Origin: Limnoperna fortunei
Taxonomy: Eukaryota; Mollusca; Bivalvia; Mytilida; Modiolidae
DNA length: 64,000 nucleotides
Direction: 5' to 3'
Assembly: GCA_944474755.1 (NCBI GenBank)
Contig: OX104125.1
Location: forward strand, 48,635,288-48,699,287
Below are positions 35,951-44,856 of the stretch, piece after piece. The translations under genes and the position numbers were made by a program. Position 1 is the first letter of the stretch. Every line of letters starts with the position of its first letter. The notes under the pieces are model-generated. The model ran no database searches. It saw nothing but the letters and a program-made list of their open reading frames with translations, and had not been told where the DNA came from.

Positions 35951-36918
35951 CTAGAGGCTCCCAGGAGCCTGTATCGCTCACCTGAACCTGAAACCAAACA
36001 ACCCTTTTTTATCCACCTTTTCATTGCTATAAGGAATTGCCCAACACTTCTGCAAAAATCATTAATTTTGACCTTTTAAGGGAAATAACTCAGATAAGGA
36101 TGAGCTTTTGATGCTTAGAGGGATAAGGGAAGTTCACATCAAAAATTGCAGTACCTGAAATACTTTTTTAACTATCAGTCGAAAACTCTCTGGACTTCCA
36201 CCCCCCCCCCCCCCCCCCTTTTCATTTTTTTTATTTTAAGCCAACATAGCTATGTAGGTAGTCAGGTGTCATGATTTGCAAAATTTTGGTAGAGGACGTC
36301 TAAAGATGATGTGTGCAATGTTTCAAAGCAGTCCTTTCATTGGTTAAAGAGGAGAAGATTTTTTAAAATCAAGTAAAATTGAATAAAATCAACCCAATGG
36401 AGTGTTTCGTAGAGCTTTTGATGCAGATGAAGGCATGTCTCTTCGATTTTCCTGTATCTGATACACTTTTTTAAATATAAGCCAAAAACTGTATTTTACC
36501 CCCCCCCCTCCGTCCTATTTTTAGCCATGGTGGCCATGTTGGTTAATCTGCAGCCATGGTTGGTGCAAACTTGGTTGAGGACATCATACAACTTTGACCC
36601 AATGGAGTGTTTTGTAGAGCTTTAGATGCTGAAGAAGAAAGTCTGTTCTGTTTTCCTGTATCTGTTATACTTTTTGAACTATAAGCAAAAAACTGTATTT
36701 TGACCCCCCTGTTCTATTTTTAGCCATTGCGGCCATGTTGGTTGGTCTGAGGTCATGATTTGGGCAAACTTGGTAGAGGACATTTTACTGATGATGTGTG
36801 CAAAGTTTCAAAGCAATCCCTTCAGTGGTTTTTGAGGAGAAGATTTTTGAAGAAAAGTTAACGACGACGACGGACGCCAAGTGATGGCAATAGCTCACAT
36901 TCGGGTCAGGTGAGCTAA
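35951..36918 (+). mobile_element. Palindrome-ended element, copy 4, inside the 21-bp satellite
   Basis: Same start (CTAGAGGCTCCCAGGAGCCT) and end (GTCAGGTGAGCTAA) as copy 3, again inserted in the satellite next to AAC (35,949-35,951 and 36,917-36,919). The interior includes a run of more than 15 C at about 36,193-36,217. Its body is closer to copies 1 and 5 than to copy 3. Confidence 0.82.
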
Positions 36919-37720
36919 CAAAAGGGGTGGACTAACAAGAACAAAGGGGTGGATAACAAGAACAAAAGGCTTGGACTAACAAGAACAAAAGGGGTGGACT
37001 AACAAGAACAAACAGGTGGATAACAAGAACAAAGATGTGGACTAACAAGAACAAGGGGTGGACTAACAAGAACAAAGGGGTGGATAATGAGAACAAAAGG
37101 GGTGGACTAACAAGAACAAAGGGGTGGATAACAAGAACAAAGGGGTGGACTAACAAGAACAAAAGGGGTGGACTAACAAGAAAAAAGGGATGGACTAACA
37201 AGAACAAAGGGGTGGATAACAAGAACAAAGAGGTGGATAACAAGAACAAAAGGAGTGGACTAACAAGAACCAAGGGGTGGATAACAAGAAGAAAGGGGTG
37301 GAATAACAAGAACAAAGGGATGGACTAACAAGAACAAACAGGTGGATAACAAGAACAAAGGGGTGGTCTAGCAAGAACAAAGGGGTGGATAACAAGAACA
37401 AAGGGGTGGACTAACAAGAACAAACAGGTGGATAACAAGAACAAAGGGGTGGATAACAAGAACAAATGGGTGGATAACAAGAACAAAGGGTGGATAACAA
37501 GAACAAAGGGGTGGATAACAAGAACAAACAGGTGGATAACAAAAACAAAGGGGTGGACTAACAAGAAGAAAGGGGTGGACTAACAAGAACAAAGGGGTGG
37601 ATACCAAGAACAAAGGGGTGGATAACAAGAACAAAGGGGTGGATAACAAGAACAAAGGAGTGGATAACAAGAACAAAGGGGTTGATAACAAGAACAAAGT
37701 GGTGGACTAACAAGAACAAA
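36919..37720. repeat. 21-bp satellite, block 3
   Basis: Final part of the array, ending about 110 bp from the splice donor of the HEPN exon. Confidence 0.95.
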
Positions 37721-37832
37721 ATGTTGACCGCAAAGTTTTTGGCACGAAAAGAGAATGTTACTTTTAACTAAGTTCAGTGCAAACATATACATGTACATGT
37801 AATGATGTTGACCAACATACACAATAGCATAC

Positions 37833-38536
37833 CTGCATCATTTCAACATTTTCCATCAACTTTGTTTGATACATTCTGAGGATTGTTTCATCTAAAGGAC
37901 GTACTGCAGCATCACTCAACTTTTGTTTAAATTCAGAATCTCTCCCCTGGGCCTTTGCTAGTACCATAATAGACTTTTCGATCTGTGCCTTGATTATCTG
38001 GTAATCATGATCTGAAATCTTTCCATTAGTAGCATGTCCATAGGACTCATTCCTGAACTTTATCAACTCATCAACTGCTAGGCGTTCTGGCGATCTGTCA
38101 GGAATGACAGTTGTAAAATTCAACAAGAGACATCTTGTTAGTGTCAGGTCCAACTGGTTATAATTTATATTGGGGTTGGCAGGACAACAACAGTGCTTTG
38201 TCTGACTGTTTGGGTTATGTCCTGGTAACTTGGCTGATGTATCTAGCAGGATGTCCAGTTGAGCAGGATTGAGGATTCTATTAATATGTCGGAAGACTGG
38301 TGCCCTGCTTCCTGGTGGACACATACAACATGGCTTGTTGTTATAGCATAAATGGTATATCTCATGTTGTTTTGCTTGTATAAGTTGTAACAGGGTGTGT
38401 CCTTGTTTTGTCAAATCATGGTGCAGTAACCCTGTAAAGGCTTCGTTAGTGTGATCCACTATCAAAGTGGAGTTACGATAAAAATTCTCCCTTTCTCTAC
38501 ACGTATGTGTCATACTGCTGCAGGCTTTCGCATACA
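37833..38536 (-). CDS. HEPN-Ig-ROCO gene: DZIP3-like HEPN exon
   Basis: A 704-nt exon bounded by acceptor TTATGTTTCAG and donor ATGATGCAG|GTATGC; phase 1 in, phase 0 out. About 234 residues. It contains a Cys cluster (KPCCMCPPG, then KHCCCPANPN), the helix NYNQLDLTLTRCLLLNF, and LIKFRNESYGHATNGKISD. This pattern is that of the HEPN domain found in vertebrate DZIP3 and expanded in bivalve proteins; R-N-E-S-Y-G-H fits the Rx4-6H motif of HEPN ribonucleases. Residues ~1-85 and the C-terminal helix (DETILRMYQTKLMENVEMMQ) are less distinctive. The first codon is xTG, completed by an upstream exon that was not found; an ATG split by the intron is possible. Linkage to the Ig/Roc exons is inferred through the mini-exon. 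An independent gene ending elsewhere is the alternative. Confidence 0.82.
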
Positions 38537-38690
38537 CTGAAACATAATAACATTACAATTATACTGAAACATAATAACATTACAATTACTGAAACATAAT
38601 AACATTACAATTATACTGAAACATAATAACATTACAATTACTGAAACATAATAACATTACAATAATAGGAATCAAACTCAAATGTTATTT
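38537..38690. repeat. Short tandem repeat near the HEPN acceptor
   Basis: Five copies of a 27-29-bp unit (ACTGAAACATAATAACATTA). The first copy contains the acceptor-side sequence of the HEPN exon, so the array grew from the intron's 3' end. Confidence 0.85.
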
Positions 38691-39900
38691 ATATATATAC
38701 TAGTAGAGATTCTTATTAATATACATACTAGTATAGATTCTTATTAATATACATACTAGTAGAGATTCTTATTAATATACATACTAGTAGAGATTCTTAT
38801 AAATATACATACTAGTAGAGATTCTTATTAATATACATACTAGTAGAGATTCTTATTAATATACATACTAGTAGAGATTCTTATTAATATACATACTAGT
38901 AGAGATTCTTATTAATATACATACTAGTAGAGATTCTTATTAATATACATACTAGTATAGATTCTTAATATAAATGTAGGCGCAGCCTAAATGCGAGCAT
39001 CGCACACATTGTTCCTGTCGTTACTTCAGATCCCCCTAACAGTGCCTCTACATTCCATTGATGACGTGACGTCTTTTCTAATGTGTTGGTGACGTCACAA
39101 AACTCAATTTCAAATACAGCGTTTCAGATTGAAAAAAAAATTGTTTGGCATTTTTGTAGTAATTTAAAAAATAAACACTTTAATTTTATTGATGTCAAAA
39201 TTATTTTCTTCGGATATCTCAGCTACCATCTGAAATGGATTTGTTCATATGGATCACGTGACTTTTTTTACACACACGCATGTAACCGTATAGCTCGCAT
39301 CTGCGATGCTCGCTATTAATATACATACTAGTAGAGATTCTTATTAATATACATACTAGTAGAGATTCTTATTAATATACATACTAGTAGAGATTCTTAT
39401 AAATATACATACTAGTAGAGATTCTTATTAATATACATACTAGTAGAGATTCTTATTAATATACATACTAGTAGAGATTCTTATTAATATACAAACTAGT
39501 AGAGATTCTTATTAATATACATACTAGTAGAGATTCTTATTAATATACATACTAGTATAGATTCTTAATATAAATGTAGGCGCAGCCTAAATGCGAGCAT
39601 CGCACACATTGTTCCTGTCGTTACTTCAGATCCCCCTAACAGTGCCTCTACATTCCATTGATGACGTGACGTCTTTTCTAATGTGTTGGTGACGTCACAA
39701 AACTCAATTTCAAATACAGCGTTTCAGATTGAAAAAAAAATTGTTTGGCATTTTATTAATATACATACTAGTAGAGATTCTTATTAATATACATACTAGT
39801 AGAGATTCTTATTAATATACATACTAGTAGAGATTCTTATTAATATACATACTAGTATAGATTCTTATTAATATACATACTAGTATAGATTCTTATTAAA
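38690..39900. repeat. 28-bp minisatellite with 600-bp higher-order repeat
   Basis: Units of 28 bp (ATTCTTATTAATATACATAC TAGTAGAG) at 38,690-38,970, 39,314-39,575 and 39,755-39,900. Two non-repeat inserts, 38,971-39,313 and 39,571-39,754, are copies of the same sequence; the second is truncated. The offset is exactly 600 bp. Confidence 0.93.
38985..39313. mobile_element. MITE-like insert in the 28-bp array
   Basis: Inner inverted repeat GCGAGCATCGCA (38,993-39,004) and its complement (39,302-39,313). The interior includes GACGTGACGTC and GTGACGTCAC palindromes. No coding capacity; a truncated duplicate lies at 39,585-39,754. Ends and target duplication cannot be fixed. Confidence 0.5.
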
Positions 39901-41620
39901 ATCTTCAATCTATATCTGATTATTAAAATGCAGTGATTTACAAATAAATTTATTACCTGTAAAACTTTATAACTGTATTTTCATACATTTTGTATTAATA
40001 TTGCTTTATTGAAAATTTCAGTTAGACAGAATTGTGTTTTGTCAGGCACATTATTTACAACTTATGTGAAGACTGCATGACGATTACTACAGGTCAACCA
40101 TCACAGATTCAAACCTTGACTAGGGGTGAGTTTTTCACATCCTACACCGACAACCTAATGTCATTGGTCAGACAGAGATTCAGACCTCAATTTTGTCTAG
40201 TAAAATACTAAACAGTTGTAAGAGCAACCCAACTTGTGTACCACTGTGTACTGGCAACTAAAAATCAATAACCAGAGGCACCCCAAGAGCCTCTAACCAC
40301 TCACCTGGAACACAATTTTATGACTTAAAGCTATATTAAAATTTTTGCAATTTAAAGTTTCAGTCCAGCTGTTATTGTACAGTGGTCCTTAATGGAACTA
40401 GAGGCTCCCAGTAGCCTGCAATCACTCACTATTCATGGAATTTTCGCAGAGCCATTCGAAATGGAAATTAGACTTTGTACTCCATTCATAAATAAATAGC
40501 AATTTTAACTATTTTAAGAAAACTTATTGGTCAATGCAGCTGTTTTCGTTGCATGGAAAACCTGTGAGAAAAATGGGCAAATAAATACAATGTAACATTT
40601 AGATTTATTTGAAAAATATGGCATAGATATTTGTTTGTTGTATTTTGCTTGAGAAATCATTTTTTTCGTGACACGATGAAGTTGTCATATTGGAGGGTTT
40701 AATTGGTTAATAAAATGCTTTAAAAAATTTAAGTTACCTGTCATACTTGTAGTAGCTAAGCAATAAACCTTTGTCTTGCTACCAAAGTAGCACAGCCAGG
40801 TTTGCCAGCATGTTCCAACTCTACCCAAATGTAATACCCGGCAAGACAACATATTTATTTTTTATTTGGTCTTGTAAAAGATGATTAAGTCTGGTAAAGT
40901 TTCTCAGGTTACCACACTGAATGTTCTTTAAAATCTTTTACATTTCGCGATCACTGATACTTACATGTACTATATATACTCATTTACTACCGTTTTATTC
41001 CATAGAAACAAATTTTACTGACCCCAACTGGCCAAGTGACTCTGTCAAATAAATAGATTGCTTAAGTCTAATGCTAGGGCCAACAACTAATTTTTAGGAT
41101 TTAATATATTAAAGTTAATTATTTTGTATAAATTTCTTTTAATAATGTTTCTTTACACAGAATCTACATATAATTTACATTTTAGACAAACTTGGCATTC
41201 ATTTTAATATTTCATTACACTTGGGACATTTATATCTCTCTTGTTCAATTGCTAAGTGAAGATCACAGACTCTAAAATTGTGTCATTAGCTACTAGTAAT
41301 TGTTTTTAAATCTTCCTTCTAGCTGGAGATTAGTTTTCATTTTAATATCAGATTTTTGTTTGTTAACTATAAAAAAATATTAAAAATACCAGTAAGACAA
41401 GTGTTTATTTAAGGTCTTTATTATTGTTATTGTTTATTTAGTTTAGTTTATAAGTAAGGTCTTTAAAACTTTTTTGAAGTTTATATAATGTTTCATCAAG
41501 AAAAGTCTGTTATGCAATATCAGCTTCACATTCACCGAATATCTTAGAAGCAGTGTAGAAACCATATTTAGATAAATTATCTAATATCTAACTCTAATGC
41601 TTTGTTAAACTACATGTATA
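39901..41620. other. Unique AT-rich region with element fragments
   Basis: No gene. At 40,275-40,310 and from 40,398 (CTAGAGGCTCCCAGTAGCCT) there are 5'-end fragments of the palindrome-ended family, the second breaking off after about 40 bp. Confidence 0.55.
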
Positions 41621-42465
41621 GGTTCTGCGACCTTTTAATGGAAATAACTCCTATAAGGAGGAGCTTTTGATGCTTTAAGGAGGGAGGTTCACTTCAAATT
41701 TGCTGTACATGTTATACCTTTTTAACCATCAGCAAAGAACTATCTTGACCCCGCCCCCTTTCTATTTTAAGCCAACGTAGCTACGTAGGTAGTAAACTGT
41801 CATGATTTGAACAATTTTGGTAGCATACGTCCTTGAGATGATGTGTGCAATGTTTAAAAGCAGTCCTTTCATTGGTTAAAGAGGAGAAGATATTAAAATT
41901 AATGAAAAAATGTTCGAGGAGAATAATTCTTAAATAGTTCATCAATCGAACTTTAAGTCATTTTTGTAGCTCTCATAGAGCAGAACAATTAAGCAATGCT
42001 AACTTTTTTCTCTAGTTTTAATAATTTTCAAAGATTTGAGGCAAAAATGGCAAAATCATCAATTTCCCCAATTAAAGGACAATAACTCCTATAAGGAGTC
42101 ATCATAGAACTTCTACCCAATGGAGTGTTTTGTAGAGCTTTTGTTGCTGATGAAGGCTTGTCTCTTCGGTTTTCCTGTATCTATTATACTTTTGAACTAT
42201 AAGCCAAAAACTGTATTTTGACACCCCGTTCTATTTTAAGACATGTGGGCCATGTTGGTTAATCTGCGGCCATGGGTTTGTGCAAACTTGGTAGAGGACA
42301 TTTAACGGATGATGTGTACAAAGTTTCAAAGCAGTACTTTCAGTGGTTTCTGAGAAGAAGATTTGTAAAAATCAATTAAAACCTATAAAAAAACAGTTCA
42401 AGGGGAATAACTCTTAAACGATTAATTAAGACAATCTTGACCCTAAAGCCACCTAGTTTTCAGTT
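41620..42465 (+). mobile_element. Palindrome-ended element, copy 5, both ends missing
   Basis: Family body phrases (GGAAATAACTCCTATAAGGA, GATGATGTGTGCAATGTTT, CTGTATCTATTATACTTTT) in the usual order. It has an uninterrupted AAAACC at 42,378-42,383 where copy 1 carries the nested transposon. Confidence 0.75.
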
Positions 42466-43612
42466 TCGGTACTAAAACCTGCGGCTATAGTCTTTAATTA
42501 ATTCTCACGCTTAGTTCAGGTGAATAACAGTTGTCAATATCCGAGTGAAGATGATATTATAGTAGGACCTCACGGTATCGATCTATTTATTAATCCACTT
42601 ATTTTCGTCAACCATAAACAACATATTATAAATAGACAAACTTATCTCGGTTCCCTTCTTTTGTTATATCCACTGATATTACTAGTCAATGTGTTCAATA
42701 CCATGGTAATAGTATCTAATAATAATATAATATTAGGTCAAAGGAAGTTGTTTTTAGTCTATGCTTTTATGCTCTTTTATCATGTTTATTTTATTTTGAT
42801 TGTCTTAACCTGTCTTAATCATTGGTATTTTTACTCACTAGATGCTTACTAATACTTGATTTTATGCCTTCTAAATTATTTTAACCTGCTGCTTTTTACT
42901 CGCTAGTTGCTTAGCTACATGTACCTGTGCTGTTTTTATGTATATTGCTTTAGCATGTATGTATGTATGTATGTATGTATGTATGTATATTTTAATGTTG
43001 TGTCCCTGTTGTTGTCTATGTACATGTATGTATATCATCTTAAGCGTGCTAAGCCTATGTAAACCACAGTTATTTTACAAAGTGTCCCATTAAGCTCATT
43101 TGATCATTTTGGTAGTGAATGGACTATTTTGTCAATGGGGATGAGCAGTAACAAAATATATGAATAGGTCTGATTTTATAATTCAACATATGATTGTGTC
43201 CGGTTTAAAACGTCCAAAAAATATATGAATAGTGTGGGTTTCAAATCTCCGTCCGCAGACCTGTACCTAAAAGTATCCTTAGTTTACCCCCCCCCCCTCC
43301 TTTAGTGAGAATTTTCTTAATATAAGAAAATTGTCTTTGACTAACAGAGTGATTGACAATTTGAACTGTTATATTTGTGGCTTTCATACTGGTTATTGAA
43401 ATCTGAGTAAATTGTGTATTGCTTTACCCATTATCACGCCCCTGTTGAAATGCATGTTTAATTAGATTAGATAAGGATAATGTTTGAATGCATAGATATT
43501 GAATTTTAGAAGTAAGAAAATACAAGGAGTATAAATTTATAAAAGAAATATCGGTTTAGTTTTAATTTTAATACAGAATATCTGTAAGTGAGAAAAACAG
43601 ACATTTCAGAAC
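42466..43612. other. Region without supported gene; (ATGT)n microsatellite
   Basis: A hydrophobic 110-codon open frame at 42,520-42,852 has a non-ATG first codon and no recognised domain. An (ATGT) run of about nine units lies at 42,954-42,990. Otherwise AT-rich. Confidence 0.5.
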
Positions 43613-43822
43613 AACTTGTCTGAAGAGGTGGTAAACGCTAAAAATATTATGCAATTTGAAGTTAGACTGGACAAATATTGGGAAAATAAAGAATATGACT
43701 ATACCAAAGACATCACATTACAAACCAAATCCGGAAGTTACACAAGCTTGAGCAACAAAGAGGAAGAGGTAGATGTGGATAAAGGGGCCAGAGACGCCTC
43801 CACTAATGTTCCTACGATATAA
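43613..43822 (+). pseudogene. LINE 3'-terminal coding fragment, possibly a spliced exon
   Basis: Frame beginning NNLSEEVVNAKN and continuing IMQFEVRLDKYWENKEYDY, then a charged tail to a TAA at 43,820-43,822. The pattern (LPxxVVxAxS..F..RLDKxW) is one I associate with the extreme C-terminus of reverse-transcriptase ORFs of LINE elements. The open frame is preceded by ACATTTCAG, so it could be used as a terminal exon starting at 43,610. No reverse-transcriptase sequence lies upstream. The first codon of the open frame is TTG, so it is not an independent gene. Confidence 0.4.
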
Positions 43823-44856
43823 ACTGGGCATATAAACATAAAATGTGCCTCATCTTCGATACAGTGGTAAAGTGGATTTTTAACAGATTTTTTCGCTATG
43901 TTGTAAAATTACTTGTTTACACATTTGTTTTGTTTGTCAATACAGCTAGATATACAAGACACCAATTTTATTAAAAATTACACAAACATAACAATTACTA
44001 TAGTGGGAGCATGAGTGTCCGAGTGATAAATGTAGTTAGTCATATACTCTATTCGCGTGAGTGTTGACAATGAGTTTGAGTGTCAATGCGGGCAGGGTGT
44101 GCTCGACCCTAATTTTAATTAAAAATGATTGTCAGTTTTAATGCCGAAGGTTGGGTGTTTTAGTACTCAGTCTTCTGTACAAAAATGTACTTTGATATAG
44201 CTGAATATACGATTGCTTACGTAATTAATATAACTTGTGGTCACCTTTTAATTTTTTATGAATTTTAATATAACGGTGATTAAAGATGGCATTTATTTTC
44301 ACTGTAACAGTGACGATGAGCGCCATTACGAAAAATTGCATAAAAATGACGCTCTTTAAAATTTAATAAATACAATAATAAAGAAAACATATTGAAAACG
44401 TGCAGAACCAAATATCTAGTTAATGCAGTATTCTGAAAACAAGCAACAAACTTACACATATAGACAATTCTTTTTCATTTCTGAACAAGTCGTCCTGGAT
44501 TTTTTAAACCATCGATTTGTTTTTATTTGGATTACACATGTTAAGAAAATATAAATATCTGCAGAAAGTTAGTATGTTTAATACACACAAAGCACTTTTC
44601 TACCACGTGTTGTCTACATAAATACACTGGTATTGAAATGTACGATAAAAAGTTACATATAAGTTACGGTTTACTACGTGTCACATATTAATAGTTGTCA
44701 TATAACGGAGGTCAATTGTTACTTGTTAGTTATTTTAGTTTTGTTTTAGCCGTCGGTCACTAAACATCACCTATTTGCAGTCGCGAATTAACAATGTAGG
44801 TCGCAGGTCACTCACTACACGGCATTTATTGCAGACAAACAGTCACTGTATGCGAC
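43823..44856. other. Region with a degenerate SINE
   Basis: Apart from the SINE remnant at 44,008-44,215, AT-rich without a gene. Confidence 0.5.
44008..44215 (+). mobile_element. tRNA-derived SINE, sense, degenerate
   Basis: GTCCGAGTGATAAATGTAG (A-box region), GCGGGCAGGGTGTGCTCGAC, and a decayed CCGAAGGTTGGGTGTTTTAG body match the family order. No B box remains. Confidence 0.7.

Larger units (their letters stand above)
16482..38536 (-). other. Gene span: HEPN - 3x Ig - Roc - COR protein
   Basis: Span of the spliced minus-strand gene assembled from eight exons described individually below. Exon lengths from 5' to 3' are 704, 37, 258, 258, 258, 246, 567, 128 and 1,239 nt, where the three 258-nt exons are the Ig units and the last includes the stop. 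Together with the one base carried from an upstream exon they total 3,696 nt, exactly 1,232 codons, with no internal stop. Every junction has AG/GT borders and matching phase (1-0, 0-1, then five 1-1 exons, 1-0, 0-stop). The 5' end is missing; the first visible codon is xTG, so a start codon split by an intron is possible. One gene rather than two is an inference that rests on the mini-exon linking the HEPN and Ig parts. Confidence 0.65.

Noticed and set aside
42520..42852. Hydrophobic 110-codon open frame
   Set aside because: Non-ATG start, AT-rich, no domain; probably chance.
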